A stretch of DNA of 64,000 bases, from contig CAWVRH010000011.1 in NCBI GenBank assembly GCA_963932545.1, forward strand, positions 5,966 through 69,965. Direction: 5' to 3'. Origin of the DNA: UBA8337 sp963932545. GTDB lineage: Bacteria > Pseudomonadota > Alphaproteobacteria > RS24. Positions 53,147 to 61,456 of the stretch are shown here, one piece after another (within the stretch, counting starts at the first letter, position 1; each line of letters starts with the position of its first letter). Both the position numbers and the translations under genes were made by a program. The notes under the pieces are model-generated. The model saw only the letters and a list, made by a program, of their open reading frames with translations, searched no databases and had not been told where the DNA came from.

Positions 53147-53691
53147 CAGTCATCTCGCCTTCGAAGCGGATCTGAAAAGGTTTGCGCTTCCATCCACCCC
53201 AGCGGAAAATACAGCAGCGGGAAACTCAAGCCAGTCAGCAATGACGAAGATAAATAGAGTAAAAAATCAATCTCCATATCGGCGCGCAGCAGGCCGATAA
53301 AATAGCCAGCAAAATAAGTCGTCACACATAGAACCAAAAAATTTAGCCATACGCCCGCCATTCGGGCCTCTTGCAAAACCGTCCTTTGCCCCATGGCCAA
53401 GAGATAGAAAAAGCCAAATAGAAACGCCCAATAGCCAATCGGCGCCTCGCTTAACACATCATTGAGCAGGCCAAAGGCAACAATCCAAACCGGCGCAAAG
53501 TCATGGTCACTAGGCGACACAGCAATGAAAAATATCGGAACAAGGTAAAACCCAAGCTCTAAATGGCCTAGCCAATAATAGTCGACGGGCAGTCCATCCA
53601 GCATAATAAACCAGGCCAAGACAAGATAGGGAACCAGCCATAGGCTGCCCACATCGGTGGCCCGAACATCGGGGCGGCGTAAGGGGGTCAT
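53146..53691 (-). CDS. mreD: Rod-shape determining protein MreD
   Basis: A 181-aa inner-membrane protein with about five helices, scaffolding MreB and MreC. It opens LWLVPYLVLAWFIMLDGLPVDYYWLGHLELGFYLVPIFFIAVSPSD, and has FLFGFFYLLAMGQRTVLQ, typical of alphaproteobacterial MreD. Start overlaps the mreC stop as ATGA; stop touches the mrdA start. The position in the operon makes the assignment safe even though sequence conservation is low. Confidence 0.9.
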   Translation of the reverse strand: MTPLRRPDVRATDVGSLWLVPYLVLAWFIMLDGLPVDYYWLGHLELGFYLVPIFFIAVSPSDHDFAPVWIVAFGLLNDVLSEAPIGYWAFLFGFFYLLAMGQRTVLQEARMAGVWLNFLVLCVTTYFAGYFIGLLRADMEIDFLLYLSSSLLTGLSFPLLYFPLGWMEAQTFSDPLRRRDD

Positions 53692-54563
53692 CGTTTCGCC
53701 TTGCGCGAAACCGGAGACATATCAATGTCAGGCGGTGTTTCAATGGGAACGCCCTTCACCACACGCACGTGAATGAGACCTTGCACGTCATCTAAAAGCT
53801 CTACTTTGGGCGGCTCGCCGTCCTTGCCCAAACGCACCAGCCCAACCGGCAGGCCGATAGGAATACGCCCCCCGCGCCCGGATGTGACCAAAAGATCTCC
53901 ATCTTTTAACTTGGCTTTGCGTGGCAGGAATTGAAGCTCCGGCGTGTCATTATTTCGCCCCGCCAAAATCGCTTGCACATTACTCGCCAACGCCACCACG
54001 GGAATATTGCTGTTAAAATCTGTGAGCAGCAAAATACGGGCGGATTGGACACCGCTCGAAATAACCCGACCGATAAGCCCATTGGTGCCGATAACCGCCA
54101 AGCCAGTTTCAATGCCCGCGTTTTTTCCGCCTTTGGTAACCAGTGTTTTAACAAAGGGGCTAGAAAGATCCGCCACAACCCGCACGGGGAATAGCTCAAT
54201 ATCTGGCTCCGGTGGCAAATCTAATAGGGCGCGATACTGCTGCATCAAAAATTGCGATTGCGTCATTTCGTTGATTTTCAGTCGCAGCGCTTCGTTCTCA
54301 GCCAGCAGTCGGTGGTTCTCTTCGCGCAGCCCACCCAGTTGCGAAATTTGCGTGCCCGTATCTCGAAGCGCCACAAAGGGGCGTCCCAAAGCATCTATGG
54401 CAGGCAGAAAAATATCAAAGGCCGTTTGACGCAATTGCATCACCCGCGGATCATCGCGGGGCAAGAGGAATAAAAGCAAGGCCCCTATCAGCACGCAAGC
54501 GGCCGCAATACCCGTCGCACTGACAAAGCGTGTCTCGCTAATACTGGCGCCAAATTTCGCCAA
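53688..54563 (-). CDS. mreC: Rod-shape determining protein MreC
   Basis: A 291-aa periplasmic scaffold anchored by a helix at about 16-34. A coiled coil (LGGLREENHRLLAENEALRLKINE) leads to two beta-barrel domains, with FPVRVVADLSSPFVKTLVTKGGKNAGIETGLAVIGTNGLIGRVI and LLVTSGRGGRIPIGLPVGLVRLGKD. It is followed by mreD with a 4-bp overlap and preceded by mreB with a 21-bp gap. The MreC C-terminal tail is basic (SRKAKR). Confidence 0.95.
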   Translation of the reverse strand: MAKFGASISETRFVSATGIAAACVLIGALLLFLLPRDDPRVMQLRQTAFDIFLPAIDALGRPFVALRDTGTQISQLGGLREENHRLLAENEALRLKINEMTQSQFLMQQYRALLDLPPEPDIELFPVRVVADLSSPFVKTLVTKGGKNAGIETGLAVIGTNGLIGRVISSGVQSARILLLTDFNSNIPVVALASNVQAILAGRNNDTPELQFLPRKAKLKDGDLLVTSGRGGRIPIGLPVGLVRLGKDGEPPKVELLDDVQGLIHVRVVKGVPIETPPDIDMSPVSRKAKR

Positions 54564-54584
54564 ACTATCCCCTTAAAGTCTCGC

Positions 54585-55625
54585 CTAATAGGCTGCGGAC
54601 AGAACGTGTTTCATCGTTTTAATGTGCTCTAACGCACGACCGGTTCCCAACACAACACACGATAACGCCTCATCAGCAATCGACACCGGCAAGCCTGTGG
54701 CTTCGCGCAGATACGCATCTAAATTATGCAACAAGCCACCGCCACCGGTCATCACGATGCCTTTGTCGACAATATCTGCGGCCAATTCTGGCGGCGTGGC
54801 TTCTAGCGCCACTTTCACAGCTTCGAGAATGGCACTCACAGGCTCGGTAAGGCTCTCGGCAATTTCGCGCTGCGTAATGGTAACTTCGCGCGGCACACCG
54901 TTCATCAAATCGCGCCCTTTGAGGCTGACTGTCTGGCCTTCTTCGCCTGGCGCCATCATAGCCGAGCCAACTTCTTTTTTGATGCGCTCCGCACTCGACT
55001 CGCCGATGAGCAGATTATGGTTACGTCGAATATGCGCGATAATCGCTTCATCCATTTTATCGCCGCCGACGCGAACCGAACGCGAATACACAATGCCGCC
55101 CAAGGACAGGACCGCCACTTCCGTGGTGCCACCGCCAATATCAATGACCATGGAGCCGGTTGGCTCGGTAACCGGAAGGCCTGCGCCAATGGCCGCTGCC
55201 ATAGGCTCTTCGATGAGGAATACCCGACGCGCGCCCGCTGACATGGCGCTTTCTTGAATCGCACGACGTTCCACCGCCGTCGCACCCGAAGGCACGCAAA
55301 CAACGATTTGCGGATTGGCGAAGCTACGACGATTATGAACTTTGCGAATGAAATGTTTGATCATTTCCTCCGTCACATCAAAGTCAGCAATCACCCCATC
55401 GCGCATTGGACGAATAGCTTTAATGTTGCCTGGCGTACGCCCCAGCATCATCTTGGCTTCATCGCCCACAGCCAGCACACGGTTGCGACCGTTCTGTTCG
55501 ATGATGGCCACTACGGATGGCTCATTCAAAACAATCCCACGCCCCTTCACGTAAACCAAAGTATTGGCGGTTCCAAGGTCAATGGCCATGTCGGCAGAGA
55601 ACATCGCAAGCAGCATATTTAACAT
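54585..55625 (-). CDS. mreB: Rod-shape determining actin MreB
   Basis: A 346-aa bacterial actin that organises elongasome synthesis. The phosphate 1 loop is DMAIDLGTANTLVYVKGRGIVLNEPSVVAI, connect 1 MLGRTPGNIKAIRPMRDGVIADFDVTEEMI, phosphate 2 MVIDIGGGTTEVAVLSLGG, and adenosine motif IVMTGGGGLLHNLD. The length is typical. It heads mreB-mreC-mreD-mrdA-rodA and lies just downstream of leuA on the same strand (26-bp gap), so leuA readthrough may reach it. Confidence 0.98.
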   Translation of the reverse strand: MLNMLLAMFSADMAIDLGTANTLVYVKGRGIVLNEPSVVAIIEQNGRNRVLAVGDEAKMMLGRTPGNIKAIRPMRDGVIADFDVTEEMIKHFIRKVHNRRSFANPQIVVCVPSGATAVERRAIQESAMSAGARRVFLIEEPMAAAIGAGLPVTEPTGSMVIDIGGGTTEVAVLSLGGIVYSRSVRVGGDKMDEAIIAHIRRNHNLLIGESSAERIKKEVGSAMMAPGEEGQTVSLKGRDLMNGVPREVTITQREIAESLTEPVSAILEAVKVALEATPPELAADIVDKGIVMTGGGGLLHNLDAYLREATGLPVSIADEALSCVVLGTGRALEHIKTMKHVLSAAY

Positions 55626-55651
55626 CGTGTATTCCTCTCAAAGAGTACCAA

Positions 55652-57220
55652 TCAGGCGGTCAGACTATCCGGCGCCTGTTTTTCTCGTTTAATCAACAAT
55701 TTATTCAAAGCACTAATATAAGCCCGTGCCGAGGCGACCATTGTATCGGTATCGGCGGCGCGACCAATTACCGTTTTACCGCTTTCTTCCAAACGCACAC
55801 TCACTTCGGCTTGTGCATCCGTACCTTGTGTCACCGCATGGACTTGGTAAAGCTGCAAATCTGCTTCATGCGGGAACAAAGCTTTAATCGCATTGAACGT
55901 CGCATCGACGGGGCCGTCGCCTATGCTTTCCACTTCGGTTTCCTTGCCGTCGATATCGAGCTTCAAAACAGCCTCTTGGGGGCCGTGCGAACCCGCAACA
56001 ACGCGCAAAGACACGAGTTTAATACGGTCGATACCTTTGGCAACTTCATCATCGATCAACGCGATAATATCATCATCAAACACATGTTTTTTGCGGTCGG
56101 CCAGCTCTTTAAAGCGCACAAAAGCTTCTTGCAATCGGTTGTCGCCCAATTGATAGCCGAGATTGTTAATCTTATCGCGAAACGCATGACGTCCAGAATG
56201 CTTGCCCATCACCAAAGATGTTTTGGAAATACCGACGCTTTCGGGCGTCATAATTTCATAGGTCTGATTGTTCTTCAGCATGCCATCTTGGTGAATACCG
56301 CTCTCATGCGCGAACGCATTCTGGCCAACAATCGCCTTGTTGTATTGCACTGGGAAAGCCGTCACAGACGACACTAATTTGGAGGCGCGCGACAGCATTT
56401 GTGTCTCGATGTTGCTCCATTGTGGCATCAAGTCATTGCGCACATTCAGCGCCATGACAACCTCTTCCAAGGCAGCATTGCCCGCGCGTTCGCCGAGGCC
56501 GTTAATGGTGCATTCGACTTGGCGCGCGCCCGCGCGAACGCCAGCCAAGGAATTGGCAACCGCAAGACCCAAATCATTATGGCAATGCGTAGAGATAATC
56601 GCTTTATCGATATTCGGTACACGCTCGCGCAACATGGTAATCATCTCGAAATATTCCTGCGGCATCGTATAGCCCACAGTGTCTGGAATATTAATGGTCG
56701 TCGCGCCAGCTCGGATGGCTGTTTCGACGCTTGCACATAAGAAATCATGGTCTGTGCGCGTCGCGTCTTCTGGCGACCATTCCACATTGTCTGTATGATC
56801 GCGCGCACGCGCCACCGAACTTGCAATGGCTTGCATTACCTCTTCCGGCTCCATTTGCAATTTGTGTTTCATATGCACAGGACTGGTAGAGATAAACGTA
56901 TGGATACGCGGGTTTTTTGCGTGTTTTAACGCATCTGCCGCCCGGTCGATGTCTTTGGCACCGGCGCGAGCCAAGCCACAAACTTGGGCATTTTTCACCA
57001 ATTTTGCGACTTCGCTTACGCTTTCAAAGTCACCGTTCGAGGCAATGGGAAATCCAGCTTCGATAACATCGACACCCATCGTGTCCAAGATTTCAGCAAC
57101 TTGCAGTTTTTCTTCCAAAGTCATGGAAGCGCCTGGCGACTGTTCGCCATCGCGCAAAGTTGTGTCGAAAATATAAATGCGGTCGCTTGCAGCGCCTGTT
57201 TGTTTTGTTGAATTGGTCAT
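55652..57220 (-). CDS. leuA: 2-isopropylmalate synthase
   Basis: A 522-aa enzyme condensing acetyl-CoA with 2-oxoisovalerate, the committed step of leucine synthesis. The catalytic TIM barrel has YIFDTTLRDGEQSPGASMTLEEKLQVAEIL, ISTHCHNDLGLAVANSLAGVRAGARQVECTINGLGERAGNAALEE, and the C-terminal leucine-binding regulatory domain ends VIGRAADTDTMVASARAYISALNKLL. The long leader with a leucine-codon cluster implies attenuation on top of feedback inhibition. It is followed by mreB. Confidence 0.98.
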   Translation of the reverse strand: MTNSTKQTGAASDRIYIFDTTLRDGEQSPGASMTLEEKLQVAEILDTMGVDVIEAGFPIASNGDFESVSEVAKLVKNAQVCGLARAGAKDIDRAADALKHAKNPRIHTFISTSPVHMKHKLQMEPEEVMQAIASSVARARDHTDNVEWSPEDATRTDHDFLCASVETAIRAGATTINIPDTVGYTMPQEYFEMITMLRERVPNIDKAIISTHCHNDLGLAVANSLAGVRAGARQVECTINGLGERAGNAALEEVVMALNVRNDLMPQWSNIETQMLSRASKLVSSVTAFPVQYNKAIVGQNAFAHESGIHQDGMLKNNQTYEIMTPESVGISKTSLVMGKHSGRHAFRDKINNLGYQLGDNRLQEAFVRFKELADRKKHVFDDDIIALIDDEVAKGIDRIKLVSLRVVAGSHGPQEAVLKLDIDGKETEVESIGDGPVDATFNAIKALFPHEADLQLYQVHAVTQGTDAQAEVSVRLEESGKTVIGRAADTDTMVASARAYISALNKLLIKREKQAPDSLTA

Positions 57221-57293
57221 TTTATCATCCTTCTAGAGAGGCTTTTACCTAGCTTTTTTAGGCATATGCCATTGTGTTTTGTTCCTAAATCAC

Positions 57294-57336
57294 CCCCTGA
57301 GAACGCGCCGTGCATGGGCCTGTCCGATCTCAGGGG
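57294..57336 (-). promoter_or_regulatory. Leucine attenuator hairpin upstream of leuA
   Basis: CCCCTGAGA at 57294-57302 pairs perfectly with TCTCAGGGG at 57328-57336, with a 25-base loop. On the leuA strand the 5' arm contains the leader-peptide stop codon, so a ribosome at the Leu codons would block this stem. A second inverted repeat (TTTAGG at 57257-57262 with CCTAAA at 57284-57289) lies between the hairpin and leuA. No U-tract follows, so the output could be Rho-dependent or act on translation. Confidence 0.65.
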
Positions 57337-57473
57337 CAGATTAGGAGAAGGATGGTAAGTAAGTCGTTTGGCCGAACCAATTTCTTGCTCTCGCCCGAGG
57401 CCGCGCGCAAACTCGCAACACCGCCAGAAGGCAGAGTGTGTATGGAGTTTATAAAATTGGCCTGAGCCATCAT
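57330..57473 (-). CDS. leuL: leuA leader peptide
   Basis: A 47-codon reading frame, ATG at 57473 with GAGG 6 bases upstream, ending in a cluster NDLLTILLLICP just before the TGA. Leucine codons CTT, CTT, CTC and CTA stand beside isoleucine ATC codons. The stop is inside the 5' arm of the 9-bp hairpin. Position, codon cluster and hairpin match amino-acid attenuation leaders of branched-chain operons. The N-terminal part (MMAQANFINSIHTLPS) is not itself telling. The region 57474-57630 before it holds only a possible promoter. Confidence 0.7.
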   Translation of the reverse strand: MMAQANFINSIHTLPSGGVASLRAASGESKKLVRPNDLLTILLLICP

Positions 57474-57526
57474 TTTGCGCCTCTTTTGGAACCAATTTTT
57501 CGTTCCGTAAAAATTCTTATCTATAA

Positions 57527-57555
57527 TGTTTATCCAAGCAAAACAGCCATGGCAA
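57527..57555 (-). promoter_or_regulatory. Possible promoter of the leuA transcript
   Basis: On the minus strand TTGCCA (57550-57555) and TAAACA (57527-57532) are separated by 17 bases. They lie 54 bp before the leader-peptide ATG. The matches to sigma-70 consensus are only fair; the spacing is the main support. Confidence 0.3.
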
Positions 57556-57630
57556 GCACTTTCATCTGGATAGCTAAGCCCACATTCCGTCGATTTTTCA
57601 AACAAAAAGGATAAAGGCCCAAGCAGCCCA

Positions 57631-58563
57631 TTAGCTGGCATCTCGCCCCGCCAAAGATGCCGCCCGTTCGGCCACATGCTGAATTAGGAAATCCATCACG
57701 GCTCGCACATGCCCAAGGCGCGCCAAATCGGTTCTGGTAAGCAGCCATAACTCCAAATTCCCGACTAAATCAGGCCCAATGAGCTGCACCAAACCCGTTT
57801 GCGGCTGCGCTACAAAACACGGCAAGGCGGCCAAAGCCTCCCCCCCTAAAACGGCATTCATCCGAGTGGCCACGCTGGACGAGCGCATGACCACTTTGGC
57901 ATTTTTTTCCGCTCGCGAGAGCCACCAAACAGGCCCCAAGGGGCGCTCTTCTTCCGAAAATGCGACGACTTGATGACCCGATAAATCGCCAGCACTATTT
58001 ATCTCGCCAAATTTCTTCACATAGGCAGGCGTCGCGTAAACGCCATAAGCGACATCGCAAAGCTTGCGGGCCAGCATGTCCCCTTGCGTGGGACGCGCCA
58101 AACGCAGCGCAACATCGACATCGCGCAGCACATTCATCACCCGCGGCGCGCCGCCCGGCCCCGATAGGCTCGGGTCCGTGATGATGTCGAGGGCAATATC
58201 TGGCGCGCTTTGCAAAAACCTTGGCACAGCAGGGCCGACCAGCCCTCCGGCCACCACATCACTGGCAGAAAGGCGCACAATGCCGCCATAAGCACCTGAA
58301 TTAGCTTGGAAATCTCTTTGTAACGACGAAAGGCTTGTATCCACCGGCTCCAAGGATTGCAGCAACCGAGTGCCGTCTTGCGTGAGCGTATAACCACTGC
58401 GGAGGCGCTCGAAAAGCCGCGCTTCTAACGCTGCCTCCAAGTTGCCAATGCGGCGCAACACCGTGGTGGTGTTGACGTTTAACTCGCGGGCAGCCGCCGA
58501 CAGACTACCTGCTGCAGCCACCGCGAGAAAAAACCGTAAATCGTCCCAATCAAGATCTTTCAT
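57631..58563 (-). CDS. LysR family transcriptional regulator
   Basis: A 310-aa regulator with an N-terminal helix-turn-helix (LDWDDLRFFLAVAAAGSLSAAARELNVNTTTVLRRIGNLEAAL) and a substrate-binding domain (GGIVRLSASDVVAGGLVGPAVPRFL, DVDVALRLARPTQGD, LELWLLTRTDLARLGHVRAVMDFL). It follows doxX of the bufferin operon by 63 bp on the same strand. That gap holds four TGCAA octamers, a likely binding array. Its target genes are unknown. Confidence 0.94.
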   Translation of the reverse strand: MKDLDWDDLRFFLAVAAAGSLSAAARELNVNTTTVLRRIGNLEAALEARLFERLRSGYTLTQDGTRLLQSLEPVDTSLSSLQRDFQANSGAYGGIVRLSASDVVAGGLVGPAVPRFLQSAPDIALDIITDPSLSGPGGAPRVMNVLRDVDVALRLARPTQGDMLARKLCDVAYGVYATPAYVKKFGEINSAGDLSGHQVVAFSEEERPLGPVWWLSRAEKNAKVVMRSSSVATRMNAVLGGEALAALPCFVAQPQTGLVQLIGPDLVGNLELWLLTRTDLARLGHVRAVMDFLIQHVAERAASLAGRDAS

Positions 58564-58580
58564 AATAGCAATAACTTAGC

Positions 58581-58612
58581 TGCAAATATGCAAGATTGCA
58601 ATTTTGCAACTT
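58581..58612. repeat. Four TGCAA repeats at 8-bp spacing upstream of lysR
   Basis: TGCAAATA, TGCAAGAT, TGCAATTT and TGCAACTT follow one another exactly (58581, 58589, 58597, 58605). Two of them combine as TTGCAATTTTGCAA, an inverted-looking motif. The array starts 18 bp upstream of the lysR ATG and ends 15 bp past the doxX stop, so it is placed as an operator for the LysR gene. Confidence 0.7.
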
Positions 58613-58626
58613 AAGATTTGCGAAAA

Positions 58627-59190
58627 TTAGCGTTTTCGATCGAGGTTCAGAAAATTATCGAGAGACAGACGTCCCGCCCCTTTGACCACGATAACGGCCA
58701 ACACAAATACCCAAAATAGTCGCTGGTCTAGAATGAGCGAATCCGAAGTTCGGTCAAACCAAGCACCAATCGTGGCCGCTTCAGCACCATGGCCCCAAAT
58801 ATCGGTAAGGGACTGCACAACCACAAACCCGACCATCGCTAAAGCGGCGCCGCGCGTGAACAGGCCAACCAGCAAGAGTGCGGGCAAAATAAACTCGGCC
58901 CAGCTTCCCAATAAAACGATGGGCGTGAAGAACAGGGAAATCGCGTCGGTGTCATATTCGGCGGCTTGCGTGATGCTAGGTAGAATTTGGTAGTAGCCGC
59001 CAATCGTTGGGGTGAAAACTCCCTCCAATTTGGTCATGGCCGAGGCCCAGTAATAGCCAGCCAAGACGGCCACAAAAGTAAAGCGAGCCGCCAAGGGAAT
59101 AAACCATTCGCCAGCCGCTTTACCGATACGGTTCATAACCGTAATATAAAGCGATAGGCTGTCGCGGCAGAATTGTTGGAATTTTATCAT
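58627..59190 (-). CDS. DoxX family membrane protein of the bufferin operon
   Basis: A 187-aa protein with four membrane segments. DoxX-type blocks are RFTFVAVLAGYYWASAMTKLEG, FFTPIVLLGSWAEFILPALLLVGLFTRGAALAMVGFVVVQSLTD and LFWVFVLAVIVVKGAGRLSLDNFLN. Its ATG overlaps the bufC stop as TAATG, so it is cotranslated with the bufferin genes. DoxX proteins are often the last gene of such operons; a redox or membrane role is inferred, not shown. Confidence 0.9.
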   Translation of the reverse strand: MIKFQQFCRDSLSLYITVMNRIGKAAGEWFIPLAARFTFVAVLAGYYWASAMTKLEGVFTPTIGGYYQILPSITQAAEYDTDAISLFFTPIVLLGSWAEFILPALLLVGLFTRGAALAMVGFVVVQSLTDIWGHGAEAATIGAWFDRTSDSLILDQRLFWVFVLAVIVVKGAGRLSLDNFLNLDRKR

Positions 59191-59972
59191 TATTTTTCCT
59201 CCGTTAGAGTTAGTTTTTCTGGTTTGGTTTGAAATATGGCCGTCACTAGCCCAGCCCCGACGAGGCGCGATAAAAGCGAAGCCATATCGGTTTCCTTCAT
59301 CGGTCGTCCATCGGGTGAGGCCTGCCCTGCCGTAGAAAGTGATTTTCCAGCCATTAGGGCTGCCAGAAAAGTCTCCCCTCCGGCAGGCAGAGAGACCAAT
59401 TCGATATCAAAATCTTGCGTCCGATAGACCAAAAGCGATCGGCTGAGGCTCATATCTTGCGGCGCGTCTGTGCGGTCGTCTAAAAACGTCCATAAATCAT
59501 GCAGCGGCCAATCCGACACCACCAGCTGCACACAAGGCGCCAACCGCAGACCTTGCGTGTCTGGATCGCTGAGCTGCAAGTCAGCCTCCGCCAACGCATC
59601 TCTGGCATGGCCCGCGTGGCGCATCGCCAGTTCAAGGCGCGCCACGTCGGCGGCATAAGGCAGCTCTGCAAAAGGCGGAAATTGGCTGACAAAGTCGGGC
59701 AGCGCGTCGCCATAGGCAAACATTAAGGGCGAGCGCGGCGGGTGAGCGCGCACGAAAGCATCGGCTAACGCGTCAAACGCCTCGCCCCCCAAAAGAGCCA
59801 ACAACAATGGAAAGCCATCCGCCAGATTTTGCTTTAACGAAACCACCACATTATTGCGATAAATAGAAAACCGCTCGGCAGGGTCCCGCTCTTTTTGTGG
59901 GTGAGAAAACCCGCGCGGCACATCCGCCGTCGGCTCAAATAGAGCCTGCAAAAAAGCAGCTTGCTGGGTCAT
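59190..59972 (-). CDS. bufC: DUF2063 protein BufC, partner of the MNIO enzyme
   Basis: A 260-aa protein. The N-terminal DUF2063 domain reads AAFLQALFEPTADVPRGFSHPQKERDPAERFSIYRNNVVVSLKQNLADGFPLLLALLGGEAFDALADAFVRAHPP; a C-terminal winged-helix-like part follows. DUF2063 partners bring the precursor peptide to the MNIO enzyme. The ATG at 59972 overlaps the bufB stop (ATGA); an upstream ATG at 59981 is less likely. Gene symbol follows bufferin nomenclature by homology of context. Confidence 0.88.
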   Translation of the reverse strand: MTQQAAFLQALFEPTADVPRGFSHPQKERDPAERFSIYRNNVVVSLKQNLADGFPLLLALLGGEAFDALADAFVRAHPPRSPLMFAYGDALPDFVSQFPPFAELPYAADVARLELAMRHAGHARDALAEADLQLSDPDTQGLRLAPCVQLVVSDWPLHDLWTFLDDRTDAPQDMSLSRSLLVYRTQDFDIELVSLPAGGETFLAALMAGKSLSTAGQASPDGRPMKETDMASLLSRLVGAGLVTAIFQTKPEKLTLTEEK

Positions 59973-60853
59973 GCGACACACGCCTTTGGATGTTCTTTAT
60001 CCGCGCTGAAACGGTTCAAAATAGTTTCCGCCTTGGCGCACTCCGCTTGCAAGACGGTCCATTCCGGGACATCCGTATCCCATTCGATAAGACTTGGAAG
60101 AGGCCCGCTGACCGCCAGTAAATTTTGATATAGCGCCCAAACAGGCGGCGCCACGGGGCCGCCATGATTGTCGATGAGCACCTCGGCGCCCGACGCATCA
60201 ACATCACTGGCATGGCCGGCCAAATGCACCTCGCCAATAGCTGCAAGGGGCAGCCCGCGAAGATAGTCATCGCAATCCCAGCCGAGGTTGTGGCAAGTGA
60301 CAAAAATATTATTCACATCCAGCAGTAATCCACAGCCAGACTGCGCCACCAAAGCGCTTAGAAAATCGGTTTCCGCGGCGGCGCTATCGCAGCCCTCGGC
60401 TGCCAAATATAGCGACGGGTTTTCGATTAGAATTCTTTGCCCCAAGGCTTGTTGCGCGGTCTCAATATTTGCGCTCACACGGGCCAAAACCTCTTGGCTA
60501 TACACCACTGGCAGCAGGTCATTGGCGAAGGTCGCCTGCCCATTGGCCGTATGCATCGACCAAGCGAGATGTTCAGAAAATTGTGCAGGCTTGACCTCGT
60601 CTATCAGGCGCCGCAAGCGCGCCAGGTGGTCTGCATCGGGCGCGCTTGTGCCGCCGAGCGAGAGCCCTACGCCATGCAGCGATATGGGCATATGCGAGCG
60701 CAACTCAAAAAGCTGCGCTCGCATGGATCCACCGTCCATAAGATAGTTTTCAGCATGCACTTCCGCCCACCCTACTTGCCCCTTAGAGGCCAGCAGATCG
60801 GCAAAATGACAGGGCTTAAAACCAACGCCAACGGCGCATGGAAGATTGGTCAT
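59969..60853 (-). CDS. bufB: MNIO (DUF692) multinuclear iron enzyme BufB
   Basis: A 294-aa TIM-barrel enzyme that in known bufferin systems oxidises cysteines of the precursor to thiooxazole-type heterocycles. Likely iron ligands sit in AEVHAENYLMD, ISLHGVGLSLGG, FSEHLAWSMH, ILIENPSLYL, LLLDVNNIFVTCHNLG, GEVHLAGHASD, LIDNHGGPVAPPVW and LIEWDTDVPEW. All positions that carry the family's His, Asp, Glu and Asn look present. The 17-bp gap after bufA and ATGA overlap with bufC mark one operon. The reaction here is inferred from the family. Confidence 0.93.
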   Translation of the reverse strand: MTNLPCAVGVGFKPCHFADLLASKGQVGWAEVHAENYLMDGGSMRAQLFELRSHMPISLHGVGLSLGGTSAPDADHLARLRRLIDEVKPAQFSEHLAWSMHTANGQATFANDLLPVVYSQEVLARVSANIETAQQALGQRILIENPSLYLAAEGCDSAAAETDFLSALVAQSGCGLLLDVNNIFVTCHNLGWDCDDYLRGLPLAAIGEVHLAGHASDVDASGAEVLIDNHGGPVAPPVWALYQNLLAVSGPLPSLIEWDTDVPEWTVLQAECAKAETILNRFSADKEHPKACVA

Positions 60854-60870
60854 TTTTGTCGAAGGTCGAC

Positions 60871-61173
60871 TTAAACTGGGTCGCGTTTTAGCGCTTCCAG
60901 CGAACCATGACGACGCATGCCATTACGTTGTTTTGGCAGACTGATTTTCTCGCATTTGCCAGCCTTCATAAATTTCCAGGCATTGCCTTGGTAATCTACT
61001 TTAGACGTACCGGCACAGCTGGTACCAGGTCCTGCAGCGCAATCGTTTTTACCGGCTTTGGGAACACCGAAACATTTTTCGCGTTTCTTGGCCTCAGCAG
61101 GTGTGACAGACATAGTCCCAACAGCCACTGCGAATGCACTGGCAACGAGGAGAGAGGTTGATAGAAGTTTCAT
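60871..61173 (-). CDS. bufA: Bufferin precursor peptide (DUF2282), BufA
   Basis: A 100-aa precursor with a signal peptide (cleavage after AEA at about residue 28) and a core with four cysteines at 34, 45, 53 and 74 in EKCFGVPKAGKNDCAAGPGTSCAGTSKVDYQGNAWKFMKAGKCE. This spacing is the DUF2282 pattern of copper-binding bufferins, in which the cysteines are modified by the adjacent MNIO enzyme. AGAAAGGG lies 8 bases before the ATG. The 61174-61456 region upstream must hold its promoter; I see no metal-regulator site I can name. Confidence 0.9.
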   Translation of the reverse strand: MKLLSTSLLVASAFAVAVGTMSVTPAEAKKREKCFGVPKAGKNDCAAGPGTSCAGTSKVDYQGNAWKFMKAGKCEKISLPKQRNGMRRHGSLEALKRDPV

Positions 61174-61456
61174 ATTAAATACCCTTTCTTTTATTATTAG
61201 GCGTGCCTACCTTAGCGATAGTCCGCAAGAAGACAAGAGCGAACTGGCGTTCGCTCACGGATAAGACTTGTAAGGCGATAAGTTTAAGGAAGCGTGAATT
61301 CTGAGAATAACCTGCTTGCAGATGAGTTTCGGTTTGTTTCTATTTTATGGAGATAGGAACAAAGTTACCTCAGAGACTATTGAAGGACTTTGCTTAAAAT
61401 TTCAAAATGGCTGACCGGGAGGGTTTGCCAATTAACATTAAGAGGATGAAACCCTG

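Noticed and set aside
57217..57495. A 92-aa open frame over the leuA leader
   Set aside because: It overlaps the better-supported leucine leader in another frame and crosses the attenuator hairpin; composition is not protein-like.
61174..61456. A hidden gene or prophage attachment site between bufA and the Bor-family gene
   Set aside because: No tRNA, integrase, direct-repeat pair or plausible ORF is seen; it is most simply the divergent promoter region.
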